The position numbers and the translations under genes were made by a program. 64,000 nt of DNA, taken from assembly GCA_945878355.1 (NCBI GenBank), contig CAMCTC010000014.1:9599-73598 (forward strand). The letters are read 5' to 3'. The notes below the pieces were generated by a model. That model had not been told where the DNA came from. It worked only from the letters and a program-made list of their open reading frames with translations, and did no database searches. Below, in pieces: positions 46,711 to 56,220 of this stretch (within the stretch, counting starts at the first letter, position 1; every line of letters starts with the position of its first letter). The stretch is from Bordetella parapertussis (GTDB lineage Bacteria; Pseudomonadota; Gammaproteobacteria; Burkholderiales; Burkholderiaceae_C).

Positions 46711-49005
46711 ATGCCGACACAAGAAGAAAAAAGCGCTGAACTGCGTCGTGCTGCGCTCGAATACCACGAGTTCCCCACGCCGGGCAAGGTGGCGATCGCC
46801 GCGACCAAACAGATGGTCAACCAGCATGACTTGGCGCTGGCCTACTCGCCTGGTGTGGCTGCGGCCTGCGAGGAGATCGTCGCCGATCCGGCCAATGCCT
46901 GGCGCTACACCGCGCGCGGCAACCTGGTGGCGGTGGTCACGAACGGCACCGCAGTGCTGGGCCTGGGCAACATCGGCCCGCTGGCGTCCAAGCCGGTCAT
47001 GGAAGGCAAGGCGGTGCTGTTCAAGAAGTTTGCCGGCATCGACGTCTTCGACCTTGAGATCAATGAACTTAACGTCGACAAGCTGGTCGACATCATCGCC
47101 GCGCTCGAACCCACTTTCGGTGGCATCAACCTCGAGGACATCAAGGCACCCGACTGCTTTTACGTCGAGCGCAAGCTGCGCGAGCGCATGAAGATACCGG
47201 TCTTCCACGACGACCAACATGGCACTGCGATCGTCGTCGGCGCGGCGCTGCTCAACGGCCTGAAGGTGGTCGGCAAGAAGATAACCGAGATCAAGCTTGT
47301 CACGTCAGGCGCCGGCGCGGCCGCGCTGGCCTGCCTGAACCTGCTGGTCAAGCTCGGTCTGCCAAAGAAGAACATCTTTGTCACCGATCTGGCGGGTTTG
47401 GTCTACCAGGGCCGGGTCGAGTTGATGGATCCGGACAAGTCGGAGTTCGCCCAGGACACGCCGCTGCGCACGCTGGGCGAGGCGATGGTCGGCGCCGACG
47501 TGTTCCTCGGCCTGTCGGCAGGTGGCGTTCTGAAGGCCCCGGCAGTGGCGGCAATGGCCGCCAAGCCGCTGATCTTCGCGCTGGCCAACCCGACGCCTGA
47601 GATCATGCCCGAGCAGGTCAAGGCGGTGCGTGACGACGCCATCATGGCGACCGGCCGCACCGACTACCCGAACCAGGTCAACAACGTCTTGTGCTTCCCG
47701 TACATCTTCCGGGGTGCACTGGATTCGGGGGCGACCACGATCACCGCTCAGATGGAGATCGCCGCAGTGCACGCCATCGCCGACCTGGCCCAGGCCGAGC
47801 AGAACGACGTGGTGGCCGCGGCCTATGCCGGCGCGACGCTGGCCTTCGGCCCCGAGTACCTGATTCCAAAGCCTTTCGACCCGCGGCTGATGATGAAAAT
47901 CGCGCCGGCGGTGGCACGTGCGGCGTTCGAGTCCGGCGTCGCAGCGCGGCCGGTGACCGACTACGAGGCTTACGAGCAGCGCCTGCAGAGCTTCGTCTAT
48001 GCCTCGGGCAACGCGATGAAGCCTATCTTCAGCCAGGCCAAACGCGCCAAACGCCGCAACGTGGCCTTCGCCGAGGGCGAGGACCGCCGCGTGCTGCGGG
48101 CGGTGCAGGTGATCATCGACGAAGGCCTGGCCCGGCCCTGGCTGGTCGGGCGCGCATCGGTGATCACCGCGCGCATCGACAAGCTCGGTCTGCGCCTGCA
48201 GCAAGGCCGCGACTACGAGATCGTCAACATCGACGACGACCCGCGCTATCGCGACTACTGGCAGACCTACCACCGCCTGACCGAGCGCAAAGGCGTGACC
48301 GAACAGTTCGCCAAGATCGAGATGCGGCGGCGCCTGACCTTGATCACCGCGATGCTGCTGCACAAGGGCGAGGTCGACGGCATGATCTGCGGAACCTGGG
48401 GCTCGACCAACCAGCACTTGGCCTACATCGACCAGGTCATCGGCCGCCGCCCCGGGGTCAACACCTACGCTTGCATGAACGGGCTGATCCTGCCGGGGCG
48501 CCAGGTCTTTCTGGTCGACACCCATGTCAACTACGACCCCACGGCCGAGCAACTGGCCGAGATCACGATTCTTGCCGCCGAGGAGATGCTGCGCTTCGGC
48601 GTGAGCCCCAAGGCGGCGCTGCTGTCGCATTCAAGCTTCGGGTCAAGCAACCAGCCTTCGGCGGTCAAGATGCGCGACGCGCTGACGCTGATCCAGGCCC
48701 AGGCGCCCTGGTTGGAAGTGGACGGCGAGATGCATGGCGACGCAGCACTGGACGCCGACTACCGGCGCGAGTTAATGCCGCGGTCGACGCTGACCGGCGA
48801 GGCCAACCTGCTGGTGCTGCCGAACATCGACGCAGCGAACATCTCGTACAACCTTCTCAAGACAGCGGCCGGCGGTGGCATCGCGATCGGCCCCGTGCTG
48901 CTTGGCGCTGCCAAACCAGCGCATATCCTGACGCCCTCGGCCACGGTGCGTCGCATCGTCAACATGACCGCACTGACGGTGGCCGACGCCAACGCCGCCC
49001 GCTGA
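46711..49005 (+). CDS. maeB: NADP-dependent malic enzyme MaeB with phosphotransacetylase-like domain
   Basis: MaeB decarboxylates malate to pyruvate and makes NADPH. The 764-aa protein has a malic-enzyme half (to about 425) with [33 protein letters not shown] and [11 protein letters not shown]. The second half resembles phosphate acetyltransferase and is probably regulatory. The start [13 protein letters not shown] fits the family; 26 in-frame codons upstream overlap the divergent kinase start. A -10-like TAGAAT lies at 46677-46682. The divergent DctSR-like pair may control it. Confidence 0.96.
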   Translation: MPTQEEKSAELRRAALEYHEFPTPGKVAIAATKQMVNQHDLALAYSPGVAAACEEIVADPANAWRYTARGNLVAVVTNGTAVLGLGNIGPLASKPVMEGKAVLFKKFAGIDVFDLEINELNVDKLVDIIAALEPTFGGINLEDIKAPDCFYVERKLRERMKIPVFHDDQHGTAIVVGAALLNGLKVVGKKITEIKLVTSGAGAAALACLNLLVKLGLPKKNIFVTDLAGLVYQGRVELMDPDKSEFAQDTPLRTLGEAMVGADVFLGLSAGGVLKAPAVAAMAAKPLIFALANPTPEIMPEQVKAVRDDAIMATGRTDYPNQVNNVLCFPYIFRGALDSGATTITAQMEIAAVHAIADLAQAEQNDVVAAAYAGATLAFGPEYLIPKPFDPRLMMKIAPAVARAAFESGVAARPVTDYEAYEQRLQSFVYASGNAMKPIFSQAKRAKRRNVAFAEGEDRRVLRAVQVIIDEGLARPWLVGRASVITARIDKLGLRLQQGRDYEIVNIDDDPRYRDYWQTYHRLTERKGVTEQFAKIEMRRRLTLITAMLLHKGEVDGMICGTWGSTNQHLAYIDQVIGRRPGVNTYACMNGLILPGRQVFLVDTHVNYDPTAEQLAEITILAAEEMLRFGVSPKAALLSHSSFGSSNQPSAVKMRDALTLIQAQAPWLEVDGEMHGDAALDADYRRELMPRSTLTGEANLLVLPNIDAANISYNLLKTAAGGGIAIGPVLLGAAKPAHILTPSATVRRIVNMTALTVADANAAR

Positions 49006-49170
49006 CCGCAGCGATTGCTGGCCAGAACTGGAAGCTTGAGCGACCAGCTTCTGCCTTCATCTCAACCGCCTCTGCGCTTGACAGTCGTCAATGTTCGGGA
49101 TCTGGCACGCACTTCGGTGGCCGCGCCTGATCCAAAGCCCTTCATTTCTGCCCAATTATGAGGCAGCGGC

Positions 49171-49199
49171 TTGAGTTTTTCGAGGCCTTCCGGTAACAT
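49171..49199 (+). promoter_or_regulatory. Sigma-70-like promoter of the ribonuclease gene
   Basis: TTGAGT (49171-49176) and TAACAT (49194-49199) are separated by exactly 17 bases and lie 27 bases before the GTG start of the ribonuclease gene. The 220-bp gap upstream to maeB otherwise holds only a weak inverted repeat (GAAGCT..AGCTTC near 49030). Confidence 0.55.
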
Positions 49200-49226
49200 C
49201 GCGGACACAGAATTCAGGGTAAACCA

Positions 49227-49637
49227 GTGAACCAGACCCATCGGTCATCGTTTTGCAAGCTGCCGGGCAAGTTGGGGCTGCTGTCGATGGTTGTGGGGCT
49301 GCTGCTGCTGGCCAATGTTGCCGGAGCCAAGGGTCCGGCGGAGGGAGTGGGGACGGTGGCGTTGGCAGCGCTGCCGCTTGAAGCCCAGCGAACGCAGCGC
49401 TTGATCCATGCCGGAGGCCCATTTCCTTACCCAAAGGACAGCGGGGTTTTCGGCAATTTCGAGCGTCAATTACCACGGCGTGAGCGCGGTTTTTACCGCG
49501 AGTACACGGTGGAGACGCCGGGGGCGCGCAACCGAGGCGCCCGGCGCATTGTCTGCGGTGGCAAGCAGCCCGTAGAACCTGATGCCTGTTACTACACCGC
49601 CGATCACTACGCGAGCTTCAAGCTCATCGCGCCTTGA
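49227..49637 (+). CDS. Secreted barnase-like ribonuclease (N1/T1 family)
   Basis: The 136-aa exported RNase has a signal peptide (about 1-34, with LLSMVVGLLLLANVAGA) and a compact guanyl-specific RNase domain. The catalytic set of the barnase family is visible: Glu in YREYTVETPG, Arg in GARRIVCGG and His in YYTADHYASF. LIHAGGPFPYPKDSGVFGNFE is the family's substrate loop. It cleaves RNA after G in the periplasm or outside the cell. The start is GTG at 49227 with AGGG seven bases upstream. The downstream gene encodes its barstar-type inhibitor. Confidence 0.9.
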   Translation: MNQTHRSSFCKLPGKLGLLSMVVGLLLLANVAGAKGPAEGVGTVALAALPLEAQRTQRLIHAGGPFPYPKDSGVFGNFERQLPRRERGFYREYTVETPGARNRGARRIVCGGKQPVEPDACYYTADHYASFKLIAP

Positions 49638-49682
49638 TCGGCGATTGATTCAGACCTTTATTGACCCTGGAGGAACGTGACC

Positions 49683-50249
49683 ATGCTGCTGCAGACTGTC
49701 CGTCCCAATATCGTGCAGGCGATCCGCGCCTACCGTGTCGAAGACTTGATGCAAGCCGCCGAAACCGATGGCCAACATTTTCTATACGCTAACCTGACCG
49801 ATGCGCAATCGAAACAGGACGTATTGGATAAGATTGCCGAATCGTTCCTGTTTCCGACCCATTTCGGCAAGAATCTCGACGCGCTGTTCGACTGCATGAC
49901 CGATCTGGTGAACCGCGCCGGTCACCAACCGGGTTTCGTGGTGGTGCTTGAGCAGTTGCCCGACAGTGTCAAGTTCGACCGTGAAGCTCGCGAGCAATTG
50001 CTTGATGTGTTTCGCGACACCGCAGATTTCTGGGCCGAACGCCGCATCCCGTTCCGTTGCTTTTACTCGTTCGCGGTCGCCCGCAGCAACGAGGCAAGTG
50101 CCTGGGAGCGAGCCAACGATGTTGCGCCTGTGCCTGAAAAACCACCCGCCAAGACGGTGGCCAAAAGCGGGAACAACCCCAACTTCGGCACCAACATGCC
50201 GATGATGAGCAGCGCTTTTGACACAGCGATGTGGTTGACGGCCGCTTGA
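49683..50249 (+). CDS. Barstar family ribonuclease inhibitor, with C-terminal extension
   Basis: The first about 125 residues match barstar: TDAQSKQDVLDKIAESFLFPTHFGKNLDALFDCMTDL is the RNase-binding helix and loop, then VVVLEQLPDSVKF. Barstar is normally about 90 aa; this protein is 188 aa. The extra tail is Pro/Lys-rich and then polar, ending TNMPMMSSAFDTAMWLTAA. It should block any RNase that stays in the cytoplasm. GGAGGA at 49669-49674 is eight bases before ATG 49683 and only two before the alternative GTG, so ATG is chosen. It follows the RNase gene by 45 bases. Confidence 0.9.
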   Translation: MLLQTVRPNIVQAIRAYRVEDLMQAAETDGQHFLYANLTDAQSKQDVLDKIAESFLFPTHFGKNLDALFDCMTDLVNRAGHQPGFVVVLEQLPDSVKFDREAREQLLDVFRDTADFWAERRIPFRCFYSFAVARSNEASAWERANDVAPVPEKPPAKTVAKSGNNPNFGTNMPMMSSAFDTAMWLTAA

Positions 50250-50267
50250 CAGGCCACCGCGCTTGAT

Positions 50268-51035
50268 TCAACTGCGCGATGAAGCCCACTGCGCCAGGGC
50301 CACGTACTCGGCCACGGGTACCTCCTCGGCGCGCCGTTGCGCGTCGAAACTGCCGCTAAACCCCTGCTCGTCCAACCAACGGCCCAAGGTGTGACGCAAT
50401 AGCTTGCGGCGCTGCGAAAATGCCAGCGCCACGAGCGCTTGCAACCGCGCCTCGTCGAGCAGCGGCGGCGACGCCAACGGGCGCATGCGCACGATCGCGG
50501 AATCGACCCGTGGCGGCGGGTCGAACGCGATTGGCGGCACATCGAACAGCGCCTCGATGCTGTAACGCCACTGCAACATCACGCTCAGTCGGCCGAAATC
50601 CTTGCCGCCGGGCGCGGCAGCCATGCGGTCAACCACTTCTTTTTGCAGCATGAAGTGCTGATCCTTCACTCGGGGCGCGACGGCCAGCAGGTGAAACAGA
50701 ATCGGCGTGGAGATGTTGTAAGGCAGGTTGCCCACCACTCGCAGCGGCTGGGCTGCGGTATCGGCCAGGGCTGCGAAATCGACCCTCAGCACATCGGACT
50801 CGATCACCGTCACGCCCTCGCGTTGCCGCCAGCGCCCGGCCAGATCGCGATCGAGCTCAACCACGGTGAGCGCGCCGCAGCGCTCGAGCAGCGGCTGGGT
50901 CAAGGCGCCCAAACCGGGGCCGATCTCAACCAGCGCCTCGCCTGGCTTGGGCGCAATCGCCCGAACGATCGCGTCGATCACGCCGTGGTCGACCAGAAAG
51001 TGCTGACCGAAACGCTTGCGCGCTAGATGCTTCAT
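50268..51035 (-). CDS. rsmA: 16S rRNA dimethyladenosine transferase RsmA (KsgA)
   Basis: RsmA dimethylates two adjacent adenines in the 3' loop of 16S rRNA late in small-subunit assembly. The 255-aa protein has [11 protein letters not shown], the SAM motif [16 protein letters not shown] and the catalytic NLPYNIS. The start [11 protein letters not shown] is fixed by the family; upstream in-frame codons are not conserved. It is downstream of surA, 37 bases away. pdxA, usual between them in gamma-proteobacteria, is absent here. Confidence 0.96.
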   Translation of the reverse strand: MKHLARKRFGQHFLVDHGVIDAIVRAIAPKPGEALVEIGPGLGALTQPLLERCGALTVVELDRDLAGRWRQREGVTVIESDVLRVDFAALADTAAQPLRVVGNLPYNISTPILFHLLAVAPRVKDQHFMLQKEVVDRMAAAPGGKDFGRLSVMLQWRYSIEALFDVPPIAFDPPPRVDSAIVRMRPLASPPLLDEARLQALVALAFSQRRKLLRHTLGRWLDEQGFSGSFDAQRRAEEVPVAEYVALAQWASSRS

Positions 51036-51072
51036 GTGCCGGCCAATGCCGCAGTCCAGGGTTGAAACATCC

Positions 51073-52410
51073 TCACTGCGGCGGCTCGCGCATCTCGATG
51101 TAGGCACGCAAGCGCAACTCCTTGGCCCAGTCGTTGTAGGCCTGGTCGAACTTTGATTCGCGCAACTGGTTGCGAGTCTGCTCACGCAGCTCTTTCGGAT
51201 CGGCCGCGACGCTTCGCCGGTCCAGCACCTGGATCAGGTGCACGCCAAAGCGTGACACCACCGGCGGCGACAGGCCTCCCGGCGCCAGCTTGGCCATCGC
51301 CTCCTCGAACTCGGGGACAAATTGCCCTGGCGCAGCCCAGCCCAGTTCACCGCCGCTTGGTGCCGAGCCGTCCTCGGACACCTCGCGCGCCAAGTCTTCG
51401 AACTTCTTGTCGCCGCGCTCGATCTGCCGGCGCAAGTCTTCCAAGCGACGACTCACGGCCGCTGCCTGAGCTCGATCCGAAAGTCGCAGCAGGATGTGCC
51501 TGGCTTTGGTCTGGGTGACCTGAAACGGGTCGATTTGCTGGCGGTCGATCAACTTGATGAGGTGCCAACCCGCGGCGCTGCGCAAGGGCCGGGCAGACGA
51601 CTGTCCGACCGCCAGGCCCCGCGCTGCTTCGACGAACAGATCGGGCAGCCGCTCCGCTGGCCTCAGACCGATCTCGCCGCCACCCGCACGGTTGCTGTCT
51701 TCGCTGATCTCACGCGCCAGTTTGGCGAAATCCTCGCCAGCGCTCAAGCGAGCAAGCGCCCGCTCGGCGATCGCCAAGCGCTGCGACAGCACTTGCGCAT
51801 TCGCATCCTCGGGCACGGTGATCAGGATCTGCGCCAGGTTGAGCTGCACCTGGGTCGATGCCTTGGCACGCCGCTCATCGAGCACTCGGTCGATGTCGGC
51901 GTCGGTGATTCGAATTCGAGCGTTGACCTCGCGCTCGCGCACCCGCTCGACCTGCAACTGGTCGCGCAGGTTGTTGCGAAAGCGAGTCATGTCCATGCCC
52001 TCGCTGCGTAAACGGTCCCGCAACTGCGGCACCGTGATCTGGTTCTGCGCCGCCACATTGCTCACCGCACGTTCGATCTCGGCGTCATCGACCTTCTGGC
52101 CCATCTCGCGCGCAAAAGTGATCTGGACCCGCTCATCGATCAAGCTGTCGACCACCTGCTGGCGCAAGGCGTCCGCATCAGGCGGTTTGCCGCCGCCACG
52201 CCGCACCTCGGCGCCCAGGCGCTCGATCCGTTGCGCCACCTCTACCGAGGTGACGGCCTCGGTGTTGACCACGGCCACGATGAAGTCGCCGCTGAGGTTG
52301 GTGCGCGCCGTCTGGGACTGGGCAGCCGCCGACATGGCAGACAAGCAGACTGCGCCAGCCATGGCCAGCGCCGTGGCGCGCAGGCACTGAGAGAAGAGGT
52401 TGTGGGTCAT
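51073..52410 (-). CDS. surA: Periplasmic chaperone and peptidyl-prolyl isomerase SurA
   Basis: SurA escorts unfolded outer-membrane proteins to BAM. The 445-aa protein has a signal peptide (about 1-30, ending SAMSAAAQ) and an N-terminal chaperone domain with [22 protein letters not shown]. Two parvulin domains follow, starting near [19 protein letters not shown] and [14 protein letters not shown], and both carry the GGELGW/GGEIGL core. The start overlaps the lptD stop by four bases (ATGA), so the two are coupled. Confidence 0.96.
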   Translation of the reverse strand: MTHNLFSQCLRATALAMAGAVCLSAMSAAAQSQTARTNLSGDFIVAVVNTEAVTSVEVAQRIERLGAEVRRGGGKPPDADALRQQVVDSLIDERVQITFAREMGQKVDDAEIERAVSNVAAQNQITVPQLRDRLRSEGMDMTRFRNNLRDQLQVERVREREVNARIRITDADIDRVLDERRAKASTQVQLNLAQILITVPEDANAQVLSQRLAIAERALARLSAGEDFAKLAREISEDSNRAGGGEIGLRPAERLPDLFVEAARGLAVGQSSARPLRSAAGWHLIKLIDRQQIDPFQVTQTKARHILLRLSDRAQAAAVSRRLEDLRRQIERGDKKFEDLAREVSEDGSAPSGGELGWAAPGQFVPEFEEAMAKLAPGGLSPPVVSRFGVHLIQVLDRRSVAADPKELREQTRNQLRESKFDQAYNDWAKELRLRAYIEMREPPQ

Positions 52411-54896
52411 GGCTCAGAGGTAGGGATCAAGGCTTTACCCGGCTCGCGCAGCAGCCGGTAGCCAGGGATATTGTCCTTCAACACCTGCAGCGGGTTGGCA
52501 CCCAGCCTGGACAGGCCCACCAGCTCGAGTTGGAGCAACAAACGCGTGCTGGCCTCGGCCCGGCCAGTGGACAGCCGCTCGGCCACAACGCGACCTATCC
52601 AGCAGCCGGCGTCGTACTCGGCGCCGATGGTGGCATCGGTCATGCGGCTGTCCTTGAGGCTGTAATTCGTCCGACCCACCGCGTACAGCGTACCGCCACA
52701 ACCCCCAGCGGCACCAACGGGTTTGGCCGTCCCGCCGTAGACCGGCCATTGCCAGCCCAGTTCAACTTGCTCGGACAATCCGCTGGCCAACCGGTAGCGG
52801 GCACTGAGGGTGTGAAATGGCGCAGGCGAATAGCGCGCACCGACGATCGACCGCACCACGCGGCTGGTGTCGGGGTTGTACTGCAACGCGGCATCGAGCG
52901 CCCAGGGCTTGAAGACCGAACTGGCGCCCTCGATCAACAGATCTGAAAGGCGCTGGCTCAGGGTTTCGCCGCTGAGCACCACTTGCTGATCACGAAGCCG
53001 GATTCGCTGGGCCAGTCCCAGGCGCAAGGTCTCGGCGCCACTTTGCGCATCGACCAACCGGGTGGTGACGCCAGCGGTCAGCTGGTGCGCATCCGACACC
53101 CGGTCGATGCCCGAAAAAGCGTTCTCGGCATAGATCGACACGGCATTGAAGTCTCGCTCGGCCGAATCGAAATTCGGCAGGCCCGACTGGTCGCGGAACG
53201 GCGTGTTGACATAGAGCATTCGCGGCTCCAGCGTTTGCCGCTGCATGCGACCGAACCAACTCATCGGACGCTCGAAGACGAGGCCGGCGTCCACGCTAGC
53301 GCTGGGGATCAACCGAGAGGCGCGTCTGCCAGCCAGGTCGCCGATCGGGTCGAGGTCGTAACTGGCAGCGTTGAGCACGAGCTTGGGCGTGATCCATCCG
53401 CCAGGCTGCGCAAACGGGCGGCTGAGCTGGCCCAGCGCGTGCCAGCGCCAACCGGTGGGCAAGGCGGCGCTGGCCGATGCATCAGGCCGGGTGAAATGAT
53501 TGATTTCGGTCTCGAAGGCCGCTTGCAGGCCCGCCGACAGCGAGGGCGCCAAGCGCAGACCCATTTGCGGGCTGCGTTGGTAGGGCGCGACGATCAAGTC
53601 CGATCCGCTGCCGGTCTGCAACACCTGCCAGTGCTGGACTCTGGCATAGCCGGTCAACAAGCCCAGCGGTGTGCTCTGTGCACGCTCGGCACTGAAATCC
53701 CCGGTCAGCAAGCGCGGCACGATCGCACCGGGCAGCGATCGCGGAAAATCTTGCCAGTAAGCGTCATCAGAGACCCGCCGCCAGTGCGCGCTGTAGTCCA
53801 GGCCGCCAAACAAACGGCCCTGGTTGTCGATGTCCAAGGCTTGGCGCGAACCACCGGACACGCGGTCCTGCGGCAGCCAGTTGAGCCGGAAGCGGCCGCT
53901 GTGCTCGGGTTCAAGGTAGCGGAACTCGCTGTCGAGCGCCAGGCCGCGGCGCGTCATCACGGTCGGAATCAGCGTCACGTCCCGGTTTGGCGCGATGTTC
54001 CAGTAATAAGGCACGGCCAATGTGAAGCCATTGCGGCTGTCCAACGGTACCAAGGTGGGCGGCAACCAGCCACTCTTGCGATCGTCGCTGAGCGGAAAAC
54101 TCAGCGAAGGCAAGCCCAGGATGGGCAGGCCCAGAAACTGCAGCACGGCGCCTTCGGCCACGCCTTCGTTGGCGGCAAAGTCGAGCTTGATCCGGTCGGT
54201 ACGCAACAGCCAGTCGGGCCGGTTGCTTTCCTCGCGCGGGCAACTGGTGTAGATCGCACGCTCGGCCCGCAGGCGATCGCTGTCGAGAAAATCGATGCGA
54301 TCAGCCCGTCCGCCAGCACCCAGGCTGCTGAACTCGAATTCGGGTTGAAGGAAGAAACCCTCAAACCGCTCAACCTTCAACTGAAGCTCAGGGCCGCTGT
54401 AGCGCATGCCAGCACGGGTGATCCAGACCTGACCCAGGGCGCTGGCCCTGTCCTGCCCACTGTCGTAGCTGAGGCGGTCGGCACGGATCAGCGTGCCGGC
54501 GCGGCGAAATTCAACACCGCCCTCGGCCACGGCATCGAGTTCAGGCCGCAGCAGCAGGGCATCGGCGCGCAGCACGATCGGCCGCTGAGAAACCGGCGCG
54601 CCGGCAGGCATGGGCGCCAAGGCCGTGCTGGGCCGCAAGGTCAACGCGGACTCGACAGCGGTACCCGCCTCTGCGCAAGAGACCCCCCAGCCGACCAAGC
54701 CCACGAACAATGCTGGCCCAACAAGCTGGAGCCGCCGCCAGACGCAACTCACCAAACGGGTTGGCGACCAGGTGAGAGGGGAGGCTGCGCGAGAAGCGGT
54801 TGGCACGAAAGCGATTTGGCTGACGCCCAAGGGCAAGCCCCGATGAAGCGAGGCCAGCCTGGTGCGAGCGATTCGTAGAATCGATGAATTATCCAT
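52407..54896 (-). CDS. lptD: LPS-assembly protein LptD
   Basis: LptD is the outer-membrane barrel that inserts LPS, with LptE as its plug. The frame gives 829 aa: a periplasmic OstA/jellyroll domain (ADRLSYDSGQDRASALGQVWIT) then the barrel. The cysteines are Cys50, Cys74, one in TSCPREESN and two near the C-terminus, consistent with the family's disulfides. With the ATG at 54896 the signal sequence is unusually deep (hydrophobic core at 56-75). A GTG at residue 49 would give a normal signal peptide, and GATAAT right after the ATG looks like a -10, so the true start may be internal. Confidence 0.93.
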   Translation of the reverse strand: MDNSSILRIARTRLASLHRGLPLGVSQIAFVPTASRAASPLTWSPTRLVSCVWRRLQLVGPALFVGLVGWGVSCAEAGTAVESALTLRPSTALAPMPAGAPVSQRPIVLRADALLLRPELDAVAEGGVEFRRAGTLIRADRLSYDSGQDRASALGQVWITRAGMRYSGPELQLKVERFEGFFLQPEFEFSSLGAGGRADRIDFLDSDRLRAERAIYTSCPREESNRPDWLLRTDRIKLDFAANEGVAEGAVLQFLGLPILGLPSLSFPLSDDRKSGWLPPTLVPLDSRNGFTLAVPYYWNIAPNRDVTLIPTVMTRRGLALDSEFRYLEPEHSGRFRLNWLPQDRVSGGSRQALDIDNQGRLFGGLDYSAHWRRVSDDAYWQDFPRSLPGAIVPRLLTGDFSAERAQSTPLGLLTGYARVQHWQVLQTGSGSDLIVAPYQRSPQMGLRLAPSLSAGLQAAFETEINHFTRPDASASAALPTGWRWHALGQLSRPFAQPGGWITPKLVLNAASYDLDPIGDLAGRRASRLIPSASVDAGLVFERPMSWFGRMQRQTLEPRMLYVNTPFRDQSGLPNFDSAERDFNAVSIYAENAFSGIDRVSDAHQLTAGVTTRLVDAQSGAETLRLGLAQRIRLRDQQVVLSGETLSQRLSDLLIEGASSVFKPWALDAALQYNPDTSRVVRSIVGARYSPAPFHTLSARYRLASGLSEQVELGWQWPVYGGTAKPVGAAGGCGGTLYAVGRTNYSLKDSRMTDATIGAEYDAGCWIGRVVAERLSTGRAEASTRLLLQLELVGLSRLGANPLQVLKDNIPGYRLLREPGKALIPTSEP

Positions 54897-54955
54897 GAGC
54901 CTCGCGAAACAGCGTCACCATCCGACGCTGCCGGAGCCGAGCGAAACTGTCCCTG

Positions 54956-56020
54956 ATGACCACTGCCTTGACGACGATCGACTGGCCCGACAAAGCGCGA
55001 GAAGCCGAATTCTGGCGCTGGTTCTCACCGCTGGCGCGCAGTTTGCAGCTCGACAGCGCAAGCCTGGCACCCGCCTCGGCAGATGCCAGCTTCAGGCGTT
55101 ATTTCCGGGTTCGAGGGGCTGGCGGTGTCAGCCGCATCGTGATGGACGCGCCGCCGCAGCACGAGGATGTGCGGCCCTTCGTCGACATCGCCAGCCGCAT
55201 CCGCGCTGCCGGACTGCATGCGCCCGAGGTGCTGGCCATCGACGCGCAGCAGGGCTTCCTGTTGCTGGCCGACCTGGGACAGGACCTGTACCTGCAAGCG
55301 CTGCAGACTGCAGAGCCGGCGCAAGCCGACCGGTTGATGCGCGAAGCCACTGCCGCGCTGGTGCAGTTTCAGTCTCGCGTCGACGCTGGCGGCTTGCCTG
55401 CCTACCACGACGACCTTCTGCGGCGCGAGCTCCTGCTGTTTCCCGAATGGTGTGTGGGCCAAGAGTACGGCATCCACTGGACGCCGGCGCAGACCACCAC
55501 CTGGCAGCGCTTGTGCGACATTTTGGTGGCCAGCGCGCTGGCCCAGCCACAGGTGCCCGTGCACCGGGATTGGATGCCGCGCAACCTGATGGTCGCTGAG
55601 CCCAACCCTGGCATCCTCGATTTTCAGGATGCGGTGCTGGGGCCCGTGACCTACGACATCGCGTCGCTGCTGCGCGACGCTTTCATCTCGTGGGACGAGT
55701 CGTTGGAGATCGACTGGGCCGCGCGCTGGTGGCAACAAGCGCGCGCGACCGGCTTGTTCGGCGAGCATGCGATGGCGGCTGACTTCGGCGAGACTTGGCG
55801 CGCGCTGGAATGGATGGGGTTGCAGCGCCACCTCAAGGTGCTGGGCATCTTCTGCCGACTCAAACACCGCGATGGCAAGCCGGCCTACAGTGCCGACCTG
55901 CCTCGCTTTTTTGGCTATGTCACGAAGGTGGCGCTGCGCTACCGCGACTTGAAGCCCTTGATTGCATTGATCGAGCCGATGACAGGATCGCTGACAACCA
56001 CCGCCTTCTCGATGCGCTGA
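54956..56020 (+). CDS. amgK: N-acetylmuramate/N-acetylglucosamine kinase AmgK
   Basis: AmgK phosphorylates MurNAc (and GlcNAc) at C1 in peptidoglycan recycling, feeding MurU. The 354-aa protein of the aminoglycoside phosphotransferase fold has the nucleotide region FRRYFRV, the catalytic VHRDWMPRNLMV (His-x-Asp-x4-Asn) and the metal-binding ILDFQDAVLGPVTYDIASLL. The family is distinguished from drug kinases by the LLADLGQDLYL segment. It is divergent from lptD, its common neighbour. MurU is encoded 40 kb away. Confidence 0.9.
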   Translation: MTTALTTIDWPDKAREAEFWRWFSPLARSLQLDSASLAPASADASFRRYFRVRGAGGVSRIVMDAPPQHEDVRPFVDIASRIRAAGLHAPEVLAIDAQQGFLLLADLGQDLYLQALQTAEPAQADRLMREATAALVQFQSRVDAGGLPAYHDDLLRRELLLFPEWCVGQEYGIHWTPAQTTTWQRLCDILVASALAQPQVPVHRDWMPRNLMVAEPNPGILDFQDAVLGPVTYDIASLLRDAFISWDESLEIDWAARWWQQARATGLFGEHAMAADFGETWRALEWMGLQRHLKVLGIFCRLKHRDGKPAYSADLPRFFGYVTKVALRYRDLKPLIALIEPMTGSLTTTAFSMR

Positions 56021-56063
56021 GTGTGCACGCGGGACAGCACCTGCGTGCTGTCCTGCGGCTCAC

Positions 56064-56190
56064 GAAGGCTCTGGCCGCCTGCTGGCGGACAAGCTCTTGA
56101 GCCCGCGCGAAGGCTCTGGCCGCCTACCGGCGGACAAGCTCTTGAGCTTGGACGAGAGCTTGTCCGCGACCGGCGGACAAGCTCTTGCGC
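56064..56190. repeat. REP-like array, inverted relative to the 28.3-kb copy
   Basis: Two direct units (56064-56102 and 56109-56147, 45-bp period) share GAAGGCTCTGGCCGCC..GGCGGACAAGCTCTTGAGC. A third unit is a perfect 13-bp inverted repeat, AGAGCTTGTCCGC (56155-56167) and GCGGACAAGCTCT (56173-56185), with a five-base loop. Read on the minus strand the core matches the array at 28.3 kb. It lies between the convergent amgK and M20 peptidase genes and could act as a two-way transcription stop. Confidence 0.88.
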
Positions 56191-56220
56191 CCGCACTGGC
56201 GCAAGCCGTCACGCCCAGAC

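Noticed and set aside
47305..48630. 441-codon minus-strand open frame opposite maeB
   Set aside because: MaeB has complete motifs in its own frame; the antisense frame has none.
49020..49050. Terminator after maeB
   Set aside because: GAAGCT..AGCTTC has a 9-base loop and no T-run; too weak to call.
52983..54878. 631-codon plus-strand open frame opposite lptD
   Set aside because: Antisense to a clear LptD; composition is typical of GC-rich shadow frames.
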